Below are positions 5,695 through 16,600 of a stretch of DNA of 64,000 nt, piece by piece. Position numbers and translations under genes: made by a program. A model generated the notes under the pieces. The model was not told where the DNA came from. It saw nothing but the letters and a program-made list of their open reading frames with translations, and ran no database searches. Origin of the DNA: Pseudomonas sp. GD03944 (lineage in GTDB: Bacteria; Pseudomonadota; Gammaproteobacteria; Pseudomonadales; Pseudomonadaceae); contig NZ_JAOCAH010000004.1 in NCBI RefSeq assembly GCF_029839275.1, forward strand, positions 265,803 through 329,802, read 5' to 3'. Position 1 is the first letter of the stretch; every line of letters starts with the position of its first letter.

Positions 5695-8600
5695 CTGAAT
5701 GGCGCGGGCCCAGGAAGTTGTGGGCGAAGGCGTCTGCGGGGAGCGGGCGGCTGACGACGAAGCCCTGGATCTGCTCGCAGCCTTCGGCCGCCAGGAACAG
5801 TTCCTGGGCTTTGGTCTCCACCCCTTCGGCGATCACGGTGAGTTGCATGCTGCGTCCGAGGGCGATGATGGCGCGGGCGATGGCGACGTCGTTCGCATCA
5901 TCCGGCAGGCCGCGGACGAAGGACTGGTCGATCTTGAGGATGTCCAGCGGCAGGCGTTTCAGGTAGCTCAGGGACGAGTAGCCGGTGCCGAAGTCATCGA
6001 TGGCCAACTGCACGCCCAAGGCCTTGAGCTGATGAAGAATGGCCAAGGCTTCTTCGGCCTGGTTCATGATGAAGCTCTCGGTGATTTCCAGTTGCAGCAG
6101 GCTGGGGGCGAGTGCGTGGTTGTCGAGCAGGCGTGCGATGGCGTTGACCAGGGCCGGCTGACGCAGCTGCACGCCGGCCAGGTTGACTGACAGCGGGCCA
6201 AACGGGGCGTGGGCGGCTTGCCAGTCGCTCATCTGCTGGCAGGCCTGGCGCAGTACCCAGTCGCCGAGGGGAATTATCAGTCCGGTTTCTTCCGCCAGGG
6301 GTATGAAGCGATCCGGGGGAATCTCGCCAAACAGCGGGTGGTGCCAGCGAATCAGGGCCTCGGCACCAACCAGGCGCTGGTTGGCCAGGCAGAGTTTCGG
6401 CTGGTAGTAGAGCTGCAGCTCATTGCGTTCCAGGGCACGTCGCAGTTCCTGTTCCAGGGCCATGCGCTCGGTGGCCTGGAAGGTCAGGTCGCGGGTATAG
6501 ACCTCGACGCGGTTGCGGCCTTTGGCCTTGGAGCGGTACATGGCGGCGTCGGCGTTTTTCACCAGGGTGGCGACATCCATGCCGTGCTCGGGGTAGAGGC
6601 TGATGCCGATGCTGGCGCTGATGAAGAACTCATGCTCGTCGATCTGGAACGGTGGGGCGAAGCAGGCCAGGAGTTTGTTGGCGACCAGCTCGGCATCGAC
6701 GGTTTCGTGCAGTCCGGGCAGCAGGATGATGAATTCGTCACCGCCGAGGCGGGCGATGGTGTCGATGTCGCGGAGCTGCTCGCGCAAGCGCTGGGCGATG
6801 CGCTTGAGCAACTGGTCGCCGACCGGGTGGCCCAGGCTGTCGTTGATGTGCTTGAAACGGTCCAGGTCGAGAAACAGCACGGCGCCCTGGCGTGCATCGG
6901 TCTGGGCGTCATCCAGCGCCGTACGCAGGCGGCTTTCGAACAGCAGGCGGTTGGGCAGGCCGGTCAGCGGGTCATGATGGGCCTGGTGGTCCAGCCGCGC
7001 CTGGGCATGTTTGAGTGAGCTGATGTCGGCGAAAACTCCGACGAAGTGGGTGATCTCATCTGCCTTGTTGCGCACCGCGTTGATGGTCAGCCATTCCGGG
7101 TAGAGTTCGCCATTCTTGCGGCGGTTCCAGATTTCCCCTTGCCAGTGGCCCTCGGCCCCCAGTTGGTGCCACAGGGCACTGTAGAACGCGCTGTCATGCT
7201 GCCCCGAAGACAGCAGGCGCGGGGTTTGCCCGAGCGCTTCGGCTTCGCTGTAGCCGGTGATGGTGCTGAAGGCCCGGTTCACGGCGGTGATGCGTTGCTG
7301 GGTGTCGGTGATCAGCACACCTTCGGCGGTGCTTTCGAAGACGGTGGCGGCCTGTTGCAGCTTCTCCTGCATCACCTGGCGTTCGGTGATATCGCGGGCG
7401 ATGGTCAGCAGGCAGGCTTCGTCGCCGATCGGGATCGGTTGTGCGGAAAGTTCGCACAGGCGCGACTGGCCGCTGCGGGTCCTGATCTGCACGCTGAGGT
7501 CGCGCACGCTGCCGTCCTGGCGGATGCATTCCAGCATGCGCTGGCGGTCTTGCGGATCGGCCCATATGCCGAGGTCCAGGGTCGAGCGCGCGGCCACGTC
7601 GTCATTGCTGTAGCCGGTGATGCGGTTGAAGCCTTCGTTGGCTTCGATCAGCAGGCCGTCGCTGATGCGGGTGATCAGCAGGCCATCGGGCGAAGCATGG
7701 AACGCCTTGGCGAACTTCTCTTCTGAAACCTGCAGTTGCTGCTGGGTGGCCTTGAGCTGGCTGATGTCACGCACGATCACCACCAGTACCGGGGTTTCGT
7801 CGAGCTGGAAGGCCTGGGCGGAAATCAGGCCGGTGAACAGCTCGCCATTCTGCCGCCGGAAGGGCAGCTCGAGGTTTCGCAGCTTTTCGCTTTGCAGGCG
7901 GGCCAGCAGGGTCGGACCGATGCCCGGGATGCCCCAGATGTTCAGTTCGGTGGCGGTCCGGCCGATGGCCTCGGCGACGGGAATTCCGGTGTGCTGTTCG
8001 AACGCCTGGTTGGCCTCGAGCAGGCGCCCGTCGGTGCTGCGGGCGATGACCAGGATGTCCGGGCACTGCTGGAAGATGGAGGCGAACTTCTGCTCGGAAA
8101 AGCGCAGGGCCTGTTCGGTCTGCTTGGCTTCGCTGATGTCGACCATCAGGCCGCGCATGGTCAGCCCGTCGCCGGCATGGCTGAGGGTGACGATGTCGCG
8201 AATCCACAGGATGCGGCCGTCGGCGGTGTACATGCGGTAATCGAGACTATGGTCGCGGCCCGCGTTGCTTTCACGCTGGCAGAACGCGAGGGCCTGCTGC
8301 ACATCGTCCGGGTGAACCTTGCTCAGCCAGAACCCGGGGGTTTTCCACTCGTCCAGGGGGTAGCCCAGCAATTTTTCCGCGTGTCGGGAGACATAGGTGA
8401 AGGTGTAGTCGTCCCGCTTGGCTTCCCAGGTAATGGCCGAGAGGTTTTCCACCAGGCTGCGGTAGTGCTGCTCGCTGGTGCGAAGCTCCTCTTCCAGGGC
8501 GCTGCGCCTGGCCATCTCGGCGCTCAGGCGACGGTTGATACGAATCACCGCGAACAGGATGGCGCCCAGGGCGAGGAGGGCGGGCAGGCCGTACAGCAGG

Positions 8601-9400
8601 AGTTCACGCCAGATGCTGCGGCGGTCGCTGATCTCGCCAATCCAGCGTGCCTGCAGGGCGGCGATTTCCGCACCGCTCATGCTCGCGAAGACTTTATCGA
8701 GAATGCCCACCAGGATCGCCTGGTCGCGGGGAGCGGCCATTGCCAGCTGATAGCGGTACGGGGTTTCGCCGCTGATGGTAAGCCCCTCGAGTTTGAGCTG
8801 GCGCAGGCTCCAGACGCTCGAGGCGAGGTCACCGACCAGGGCGTCGGCCTGCTGGGTCGCCAGGGCCTGCAACGCCGCGCTTACCGTGGGCAGTGGGAGC
8901 AGGTTCAAATCGGGGTGCTGGCTGCGCAGCAGTTCGTGAGGGGCATAGTCCTCGACCACGGCAACCTTGAGCCCGTAGAGGTCATTCATGCTGCGCGGGT
9001 GTGGGCCGGCGCTGCGCGCCAGAATGATGATGGGAAAGTCCAGGTAGGGACGGGTGAACGCCAGATAGGCCTGGCGCTCGGGGGTGGCCATGATGCCGGG
9101 AAGCAGGTCGATCTGGCCGGCCTTGGCGTGCTCGAGCACTTCACTCCAGCTGCTGGGTTCGACAGGTCGGATGCGAATGCCCAGTTGCCGCTCGATCACG
9201 CTGATGTAGTCGGCGGAGAGCCCCTGGTAGAGGCCCTGGGCATTGCGGAACTCGAAAGGCGGCCATGAGGCGTCGACGCCCAGGCGCAGGACAGGGTGCT
9301 CGGCGAGCCAGGCGTGTTCTTCTTCGCTGAGTGTCAGGGCGACCGCAGGGCTGGTGCAGGCGACCAGGCACAGCAGGAGAATGGCCGGCAGTCTCGGCAT
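5666..9400 (-). CDS. rmcA: RmcA-type c-di-GMP enzyme: SBP-PASx4-GGDEF-EAL
   Basis: From the ATG at 9400 the protein has 1244 residues; this start has a GAGG box five bases upstream. The earlier ATG (9427) lacks one, and residue numbers below count from it. A signal peptide leads into a periplasmic solute-binding domain (about 35-265) and a transmembrane helix (277-297). Four PAS domains follow (about 320-435, 445-560, 570-685, 692-805). The GGDEF domain is intact (895-899) with an inhibitory site RDID (886-889). The EAL domain has EAL at 1023-1025 and DDFGTGYSS at 1144-1152. P. aeruginosa RmcA (PA0575) has this layout, is net phosphodiesterase and responds to phenazine redox state and arginine. 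Its position next to rpoD matches. Confidence 0.93.
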   Translation of the reverse strand: MPRLPAILLLCLVACTSPAVALTLSEEEHAWLAEHPVLRLGVDASWPPFEFRNAQGLYQGLSADYISVIERQLGIRIRPVEPSSWSEVLEHAKAGQIDLLPGIMATPERQAYLAFTRPYLDFPIIILARSAGPHPRSMNDLYGLKVAVVEDYAPHELLRSQHPDLNLLPLPTVSAALQALATQQADALVGDLASSVWSLRQLKLEGLTISGETPYRYQLAMAAPRDQAILVGILDKVFASMSGAEIAALQARWIGEISDRRSIWRELLLYGLPALLALGAILFAVIRINRRLSAEMARRSALEEELRTSEQHYRSLVENLSAITWEAKRDDYTFTYVSRHAEKLLGYPLDEWKTPGFWLSKVHPDDVQQALAFCQRESNAGRDHSLDYRMYTADGRILWIRDIVTLSHAGDGLTMRGLMVDISEAKQTEQALRFSEQKFASIFQQCPDILVIARSTDGRLLEANQAFEQHTGIPVAEAIGRTATELNIWGIPGIGPTLLARLQSEKLRNLELPFRRQNGELFTGLISAQAFQLDETPVLVVIVRDISQLKATQQQLQVSEEKFAKAFHASPDGLLITRISDGLLIEANEGFNRITGYSNDDVAARSTLDLGIWADPQDRQRMLECIRQDGSVRDLSVQIRTRSGQSRLCELSAQPIPIGDEACLLTIARDITERQVMQEKLQQAATVFESTAEGVLITDTQQRITAVNRAFSTITGYSEAEALGQTPRLLSSGQHDSAFYSALWHQLGAEGHWQGEIWNRRKNGELYPEWLTINAVRNKADEITHFVGVFADISSLKHAQARLDHQAHHDPLTGLPNRLLFESRLRTALDDAQTDARQGAVLFLDLDRFKHINDSLGHPVGDQLLKRIAQRLREQLRDIDTIARLGGDEFIILLPGLHETVDAELVANKLLACFAPPFQIDEHEFFISASIGISLYPEHGMDVATLVKNADAAMYRSKAKGRNRVEVYTRDLTFQATERMALEQELRRALERNELQLYYQPKLCLANQRLVGAEALIRWHHPLFGEIPPDRFIPLAEETGLIIPLGDWVLRQACQQMSDWQAAHAPFGPLSVNLAGVQLRQPALVNAIARLLDNHALAPSLLQLEITESFIMNQAEEALAILHQLKALGVQLAIDDFGTGYSSLSYLKRLPLDILKIDQSFVRGLPDDANDVAIARAIIALGRSMQLTVIAEGVETKAQELFLAAEGCEQIQGFVVSRPLPADAFAHNFLGPRHSVGAAEKAPV

Positions 9401-9466
9401 GGCGGCCTCGTCACGGACGGTGGTCATTCGAGTGTAGCCGGACGGGGCGCAAGCGGAGCGGAAAGC

Positions 9467-9492
9467 AAAACCCCCGGTTTTGGCCGGGGGTT
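9467..9492 (-). terminator. Terminator downstream of rpoD
   Basis: A 7-bp stem (CCCCCGG / CCGGGGG, 9471-9490) with a 6-base loop and flanking AAAA/TT forms a minus-strand intrinsic terminator just after the rpoD stop. It ends the rpsU-dnaG-rpoD operon ahead of rmcA. Confidence 0.8.
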
Positions 9493-9499
9493 CTGGGTG

Positions 9500-11347
<1,848 letters not shown>

Positions 11348-11414
11348 AACACCCTATCCACTGAAGGTCTTGGCGGGCTAAAAACAAGCCGAGGATTATA
11401 CCTTAGTTTGGCGA

Positions 11415-13421
11415 TCAGGCGCCAGTTGGGGTCTTGCTGCTCGGGGAAGGGGGGAGGCTGTAGTGCTCTCGGAGCAAGGCCTTTTCCTCGGGAGTAAGCT
11501 CGCTGGGGCTTTTCTGCATGATGCTGCGTAGAGCCTTTTCGCGCCGCCTGTGCGATTGGCTGTGTGCAAGTGTAGTTATGGTGTCGAAAAACTGCTGTTC
11601 AAGGTTGTCATGGCTGATCAGCCATTCTTTTTCGGCCAGTGCGCGCAGCAGGCGGCCCTGTTCGGTGCCGTGCCAACGGGCGATCAGTTGCAACGAGCGC
11701 AACTTGGGGTTTTTCTGCAGGGCGCCGAGCAGTGCAACCAGCAGCTGGGCGTAGGTGTCGTCCTCGGCGGCGAAATGGCTCACCTCTTCGACATGCTGGG
11801 CCAGCTCCGGGTGGTGCAGCAGCGTGCGCAGTGCGCTCAGGTGCGGCGATTCGACGCTGACGGCAACCCGCGGCGCGCGCGGCCGGTCGCCATCGCGCCC
11901 CTGTTTGTTCCATTTGCCGTCTTTCTTCCAGTTCCCCTTGCCTTTGCCCTGGCCTTTGTTGCTGCGCTCGAAGCCCACATCGGCGTGCGGCTGTTCGTAG
12001 TGCTCGTAGCTGGGCGCGCTGTCGTAATAGGCGCTGTCGGGAATGTCCGGGTAATCCGGGTAGTCGCCTGCCGGCGCAGGCGGGGGCGCGCTGTTCGGCT
12101 GGCTGGCGCTGCGCGGCGGTGCCATCTGGGTCAGGGCTTCGCCGCTGAGGCCGGTGATCTCGGTCAGGCGCTGGCGCATGAGGGCGCGCAGGTTGTTGCC
12201 CGGGATTTTGTCGATCAGCGGGGCGGCCAGGGTCACCAGGTGGGCCTTGCCTTCCAGTGAGCGGGGATCGGCTTCCTCGCTGAGTTGCTGGAAGAAGTAG
12301 TCGGCCAGCGGCTGGGCGTGTTGGGTGATGCGGGCGCGGAAGGCGTCGGTGCCTTCGCTGCGCACCAGGGTGTCCGGGTCTTCGCCGTCGGGCAGGAACA
12401 GAAAGCGGGCGCGGCGGCCGTCCTGCAGGCTGGGCAGGGTCGATTCCAGGGCGCGCCAGGCGGCATTGCGCCCGGCAGCGTCGCCGTCGAAGCAGAACAG
12501 CACGCTGGGCACGATACGGAACAGGCGCTTGAGGTGTTCTTCGCTGGTGGCGGTGCCCAGGGTCGCCACGGCATTGCGCAGGCCGAGCTGGGCCAGGGCG
12601 ATGACGTCCATGTAGCCCTCGACGACCATGATTTCGTCGAGATCGCGGTTGTTCTTGCGCGCTTCGTAGAGGCCGTAGAGTTCCTGGCCCTTGTGGAAGA
12701 CCGGGGTTTCCGGGGAGTTCAGGTACTTCGGTTTGTCATCGCCCAGTACGCGGCCGCCGAAGGCGATGATCCGCCCGCGGCTGTCGCGGATCGGGAACAT
12801 CACCCGGTCACGGAAGCGGTCGTAGCGCTTGCCGCTGTCGGCGTTCTCTACCAACAGGCCGGCGTCGATCATCGCCTTCTGCTGCAGGCTGTCGCTGGCC
12901 AGGTGCTTGAGCAGGTTGTCCCAGCCGGGTGGCGCGAAGCCGAGGCCGAAGTCGCGGGCGATTTCCCCGGACAGGCCGCGGCCTTTCAGGTAGTCCACGG
13001 CGGCCCGGCGCTGCGGATGGGTCTTCAGGGCCTGGCGATAGAACTCGGCGGCAGCATCCAGCAGGGCGTAGAGCGGGGAGTCTGTCGGCTGCCTGGGTTT
13101 GTTGCTGCGCCCGCCGCCTTCCTCGCGGGGCACGTCCATGCCGGCGCGTTTGGCCAGGTCCTCGACCGCCTGGGGGAAATCCAGTTGGTCGTGGTCCATG
13201 ACGAACCCCAGGGCGTTGCCGCCGGCGCCGCAACCAAAGCAGTAGTAGAACTGCTTGTCCGGGCTGACGCTGAACGAGGGGGTCTTTTCCTTATGGAAAG
13301 GGCAGCAGGCGGTGTAGTTCTTGCCGGCTTTTTTCAGCTGTATGCGCGAGCTGACCACATCGACGATGTCGGTGCGGTTGAGCAAGTCATCGATGAAGGA
13401 TTGCGGAATCAGGCCGGCCAT
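11415..13421 (-). CDS. dnaG: DNA primase
   Basis: 668 residues. The CHC2 zinc-binding domain is at the N-terminus (Cys40, His43, Cys61, Cys64). The RNA polymerase core has a Toprim motif (VVEGYMDVIALAQ, acidic metal ligands), and a C-terminal helicase-binding domain ends the protein. It makes RNA primers for Okazaki fragments at the replication fork with DnaB. The linker before the C-terminal domain (about 430-520) is unusual: first Pro/Tyr/Asp-rich, then Lys/Gly/Trp-rich (KGQGKGKGNWKKDGKWNKQ). It is the middle gene of the macromolecular synthesis operon, 164 bases after rpsU with hairpins between. Confidence 0.98.
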   Translation of the reverse strand: MAGLIPQSFIDDLLNRTDIVDVVSSRIQLKKAGKNYTACCPFHKEKTPSFSVSPDKQFYYCFGCGAGGNALGFVMDHDQLDFPQAVEDLAKRAGMDVPREEGGGRSNKPRQPTDSPLYALLDAAAEFYRQALKTHPQRRAAVDYLKGRGLSGEIARDFGLGFAPPGWDNLLKHLASDSLQQKAMIDAGLLVENADSGKRYDRFRDRVMFPIRDSRGRIIAFGGRVLGDDKPKYLNSPETPVFHKGQELYGLYEARKNNRDLDEIMVVEGYMDVIALAQLGLRNAVATLGTATSEEHLKRLFRIVPSVLFCFDGDAAGRNAAWRALESTLPSLQDGRRARFLFLPDGEDPDTLVRSEGTDAFRARITQHAQPLADYFFQQLSEEADPRSLEGKAHLVTLAAPLIDKIPGNNLRALMRQRLTEITGLSGEALTQMAPPRSASQPNSAPPPAPAGDYPDYPDIPDSAYYDSAPSYEHYEQPHADVGFERSNKGQGKGKGNWKKDGKWNKQGRDGDRPRAPRVAVSVESPHLSALRTLLHHPELAQHVEEVSHFAAEDDTYAQLLVALLGALQKNPKLRSLQLIARWHGTEQGRLLRALAEKEWLISHDNLEQQFFDTITTLAHSQSHRRREKALRSIMQKSPSELTPEEKALLREHYSLPPSPSSKTPTGA

Positions 13422-13471
13422 AGGCGCTCAGAATACTGCGGTGCGTGGTGGCTGGACAGGGTGCGCTGAAA

Positions 13472-13511
13472 CAAAAAAACTCCGGACATTCACCTGGCGG
13501 CGAAGCGGAGT
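13472..13511 (-). terminator. Attenuating terminator between rpsU and dnaG
   Basis: On the minus strand a 6-bp stem ACTCCG (revcomp of 13506-13511) / CGGAGT (revcomp of 13479-13484), with a large loop, is followed by seven T residues. Partial termination here would make far more S21 mRNA than primase mRNA, as known for this operon in E. coli. Confidence 0.65.
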
Positions 13512-13522
13512 ATTTGACGCTA

Positions 13523-13542
13523 TGCCCGGCTTGAGCCGGGCA
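13523..13542 (-). terminator. Stable hairpin downstream of rpsU
   Basis: A perfect 8-bp stem (TGCCCGGC / GCCGGGCA) with a TTGA loop lies between rpsU and the T-tract terminator. It lacks its own T tract, so it may be an RNA processing or stability element protecting the rpsU message. Function inferred. Confidence 0.45.
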
Positions 13543-13585
13543 CGGCATACTGCGAAGCGGTCGTGCGTGACGCGGTCAGTACGTA

Positions 13586-13801
13586 TTAGTACAGACGAAC
13601 GCTGCGGCGCTGTTCGCGCTGAACTTTCTTGGCGTGACGCTTAACAGCGGCAGCTGCTTTGCGCTTACGCTCGGCAGTCGGCTTTTCGTAGAATTCGCGG
13701 CTGCGAACTTCAGCCAGAACACCGGCTTTTTCACAGGAGCGCTTGAAACGACGCAGAGCTACGTCGAAGGGTTCGTTCTCTTTAACTTTGACGGCTGGCA
13801 T
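13586..13801 (-). CDS. rpsU: 30S ribosomal protein bS21
   Basis: 71 residues, very basic, the full family length: [20 protein letters not shown] at the start and a Lys/Arg-rich C-terminus. S21 sits on the 30S platform near the anti-Shine-Dalgarno helix and promotes initiation. It is the first gene of rpsU-dnaG-rpoD. A strong ribosome-binding site (AGAAGG) precedes the ATG. It is divergent from tsaD; the 204-base gap (13802-14005) holds both promoter regions, but I could not identify convincing boxes. Confidence 0.98.
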   Translation of the reverse strand: MPAVKVKENEPFDVALRRFKRSCEKAGVLAEVRSREFYEKPTAERKRKAAAAVKRHAKKVQREQRRSVRLY

Positions 13802-14005
13802 CCAGGGCGTACCTTCTTTATTACCGGGGGTAACGTACTCCTGGCAAATGGCACTGGAGGACGTAGGTTTTTAAGGGTTGCGGATGTTACCGCCTCATCG
13901 CCCGGAATGCAAAGCCTCTGATCGAAAAGCGCTGGCCGGGGGCAGGCGGGCCCCATTATTATGCGCGCCTTCTTGATCATGCGCCCTCAAACAAGGCATT
14001 TCCCG

Positions 14006-15031
14006 ATGTTGGTACTGGGTTTGGAAACCTCCTGCGACGAGACCGGCGTCGCGCTCTACGACAGCGAGCGCGGCCTGCTGGCCGACGCCCTGTTCAGCCA
14101 GATCGACCTGCACCGCATCTATGGCGGCGTGGTGCCGGAGCTGGCCTCGCGCGACCACGTCAAACGCATGCTGCCGTTGATCCGCCAGGTGCTGACCGAG
14201 GCCGACTGTGTGCCCAGCGACATCGATGCCATCGCCTACACCGCAGGGCCCGGCCTGGTCGGTGCGCTGCTGGTTGGTGCATCCTGCGCCCAGGCCCTGG
14301 CGTTTGCCTGGGATATTCCCGCGCTGGGTGTCCACCATATGGAAGGCCACCTGCTGGCACCGATGCTCGAAGAGCAGCCGCCGCAGTTTCCGTTCGTCGC
14401 CTTGCTGGTTTCCGGGGGGCATACCCAGCTGGTTCGTGTCGACGGCATTGGCCAGTACCAGTTGCTCGGCGAGTCGCTGGACGACGCCGCCGGCGAGGCC
14501 TTCGACAAGACGGCCAAGCTGATGGGGCTGCCGTACCCGGGCGGTCCGGAAATCGCCCGTCTGGCCGAGCAGGGCACGCCGGGGCGTTTTACCTTTCCAC
14601 GTCCGATGACCGATCGCCCTGGACTGGATTTCAGCTTCAGCGGCCTGAAGACCTTCACCCTCAATACCTGGCAGCAATGCCGCGATGCCGGTGACGACGG
14701 TGAGCAGACCCGTTGTGACGTGGCCCTGGCCTTCCAGCAGGCTGTGGTCGAGACCCTGACCATCAAGTGCCGCCGTGCGCTCAAGCAGACCGGCCTGAAC
14801 AACCTGGTGATTGCCGGCGGCGTCAGCGCCAACAAGGCGCTGCGCCAGTCCTTGGAAAGCATGCTGGGGCAGATGAACGGTCAGGTGTTCTACGCGCGTC
14901 CGGCGTTCTGCACCGACAACGGTGCGATGATTGCCTATGCCGGGTGCCAGCGTCTCAAGGCCGGGCAGCAGGAAGGCCTGAGCATCGCCGTGCAGGCCCG
15001 TTGGCCCATGGAGCAGTTGCCTGCGATCTGA
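14006..15031 (+). CDS. tsaD: tRNA t6A threonylcarbamoyltransferase subunit TsaD
   Basis: 341 residues from the ATG at 14006, the family length; upstream in-frame ATGs (13961, 13979) would add non-conserved residues. The ASKHA fold starts [14 protein letters not shown]. The metal site is the HMEGH motif, with [10 protein letters not shown] later. With TsaB, TsaE and TsaC it places threonylcarbamoyl on A37 of tRNAs that read ANN codons. It is divergent from rpsU, a widely conserved arrangement. Confidence 0.97.
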   Translation: MLVLGLETSCDETGVALYDSERGLLADALFSQIDLHRIYGGVVPELASRDHVKRMLPLIRQVLTEADCVPSDIDAIAYTAGPGLVGALLVGASCAQALAFAWDIPALGVHHMEGHLLAPMLEEQPPQFPFVALLVSGGHTQLVRVDGIGQYQLLGESLDDAAGEAFDKTAKLMGLPYPGGPEIARLAEQGTPGRFTFPRPMTDRPGLDFSFSGLKTFTLNTWQQCRDAGDDGEQTRCDVALAFQQAVVETLTIKCRRALKQTGLNNLVIAGGVSANKALRQSLESMLGQMNGQVFYARPAFCTDNGAMIAYAGCQRLKAGQQEGLSIAVQARWPMEQLPAI

Positions 15032-15065
15032 GGGGCAGCGCATGAGCGCCGCTCAGGTTCAGCGT

Positions 15066-15644
15066 TTAGAAATGCCGCTCACGGCCGGCGAAAAGATCGC
15101 GTAGATTGCCCCGGTGCCGCCATACGATGAGTCCGGTCAGCACACTCATCGGTAGCAGGGCGCCTGGTTCTTGCCAGGCCAGCAGCGGCAGGGTGAGCGG
15201 GGTGGCGATCAGCGAGGCGAGGGAGCTGGTACGGGTCAGCACGAACGTCAGGACCCAGGCGCAGACCGCGAGCAGGGCGGCGGGTGGATAAAGCCCGAGC
15301 AGCATGCCGGCGGCGGTGGCGACGCCTTTGCCGCCATGAAAGCGGAAATACAGGGGATACAGATGGCCGACCACCGCTGCCAGGCCGATCCAGGCTTGTT
15401 GTTGCACGGTGAAGCCAAGCAGGTAGGCTGCCAGGACAGGCAACAGGCCTTTGCACAGATCGCCGATCAGCGTGAGAATCGCCAGGCGTTTGCCGGCGAC
15501 GCGCAGCATGTTGGTGGCGCCGGGGTTGCCTGAGCCGCTGGCGCGTGGGTCCGGTCCGCCGGCCAGACGGCTGAGCAGAATGGCGAAGGACAACGAGCCG
15601 AGCAGGTAGGCGAGGATCGCCAGCAGCCAAAACATGGTATCCAT
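15066..15644 (-). CDS. plsY: Glycerol-3-phosphate acyltransferase PlsY
   Basis: 192 residues, a polytopic inner-membrane protein with several hydrophobic helices and the family motifs [11 protein letters not shown] and FHGGKGVAT. It acylates glycerol-3-phosphate using acyl-phosphate to make lysophosphatidate, the first phospholipid step. It converges with tsaD across a 34-base gap and diverges from folB. Confidence 0.96.
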   Translation of the reverse strand: MDTMFWLLAILAYLLGSLSFAILLSRLAGGPDPRASGSGNPGATNMLRVAGKRLAILTLIGDLCKGLLPVLAAYLLGFTVQQQAWIGLAAVVGHLYPLYFRFHGGKGVATAAGMLLGLYPPAALLAVCAWVLTFVLTRTSSLASLIATPLTLPLLAWQEPGALLPMSVLTGLIVWRHRGNLRDLFAGRERHF

Positions 15645-15710
15645 TCCGGGGCGGAGGTCGCTCCGATTCTAACTAGGTGCGGCGCGGTTGTCGTGCCACG
15701 GAGAGCGTGC

Positions 15711-16067
15711 TTGGACACAGTCTTTATCGAGGGCCTGGAAGTCGATACGGTGATCGGCGCCTACGACTGGGAGCGCACCATTCGCCAGTGCCTGCGCCTG
15801 GACCTGTCGCTGGGCTGGGACAATCGCCCTGCCGCGGCGGGCGACGACCTGAGCAAGGCGCTCGACTACGCCTCGGTTTCCGCGCGCATCCAGGCGTTCG
15901 CCGGCGAGGCGCAGTTCATCCTCGTGGAAACCTTCGCCGAGCGCCTGGCCGAGGTGCTGATGAGCGAATTCCAGATTCCCTGGGTGCGTATCCGGCTGAC
16001 CAAGCCCGGTGCCGTGCCCGCGGCCCTTGGCGGTGTCGGTGTGGAGATCGAGCGCGGATGTCGCTGA
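15711..16067 (+). CDS. folB: Dihydroneopterin aldolase
   Basis: 118 residues starting at a TTG (15711), chosen because the family begins (M)DTVFIEGLEVDTVIGAYDWER and a GGAGAG box lies six bases upstream. An ATG 18 bases earlier would add non-conserved residues. The enzyme converts dihydroneopterin to hydroxymethyl-dihydropterin in folate synthesis. Its 3' end overlaps folK by 10 bases, so the two consecutive pathway enzymes are coupled. Confidence 0.93.
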   Translation: MDTVFIEGLEVDTVIGAYDWERTIRQCLRLDLSLGWDNRPAAAGDDLSKALDYASVSARIQAFAGEAQFILVETFAERLAEVLMSEFQIPWVRIRLTKPGAVPAALGGVGVEIERGCR

Positions 16068-16597
16068 CTCCTGTCTACCTCGGGCTCGGCAGCAATATCG
16101 AGCGCGAAACCCATCTGCAGGCCGGCCTGGAAGCACTGGCGACGATTCTGCGTGACATGCGCTGCTCGCCGGTGTTCGAAAGCCAGCCGGTCGGCATCAA
16201 GAGTGGCCCGTTCTTCAATCTGGTGGTGGCCGGCATGACCGACATGCCGCTGCGCGAGCTGGATCGCCGGTTGAAGTTCATCGAGGCGGACAACGGCCGC
16301 TATGCCCCGGACCGCAAGGGCCTGCCGCTGGACATCGATGTGCTGCTGTTCGGTGAGCAGGTCGGCAACTTCGATGGCCTGATCCTGCCCCGAGCGGAAA
16401 TCCTCAAGAACGCCTTCGTGCTCTGGCCGCTGTCGCTGCTGGCGCCCGAGCGCGTGCATCCTGAAGCCGGCAAGCCCTTCGCCACGCTGTGGGCCGAGGC
16501 GCAGATCGCCCAGCAATTGCAACCTGTTGCCTTCCAGTGGCGCGGTGCCGAGCTGACGCCAGCCGAGTTGCTCGGCCCGGCAGCGTCGCCCCGTTAA
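16058..16597 (+). CDS. folK: Hydroxymethyl-dihydropterin pyrophosphokinase
   Basis: 179 residues. The N-terminal YLGLGSNIERE motif and the central APDRKGLPLDIDVLLFG segment are FolK signatures; the LDIDVLLF aspartates bind magnesium. The enzyme pyrophosphorylates the FolB product. The ATG at 16058 lies inside folB. It converges with cca, with only three bases between stop codons. Confidence 0.93.
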   Translation: MSLTPVYLGLGSNIERETHLQAGLEALATILRDMRCSPVFESQPVGIKSGPFFNLVVAGMTDMPLRELDRRLKFIEADNGRYAPDRKGLPLDIDVLLFGEQVGNFDGLILPRAEILKNAFVLWPLSLLAPERVHPEAGKPFATLWAEAQIAQQLQPVAFQWRGAELTPAELLGPAASPR

Positions 16598-16600
16598 CCC

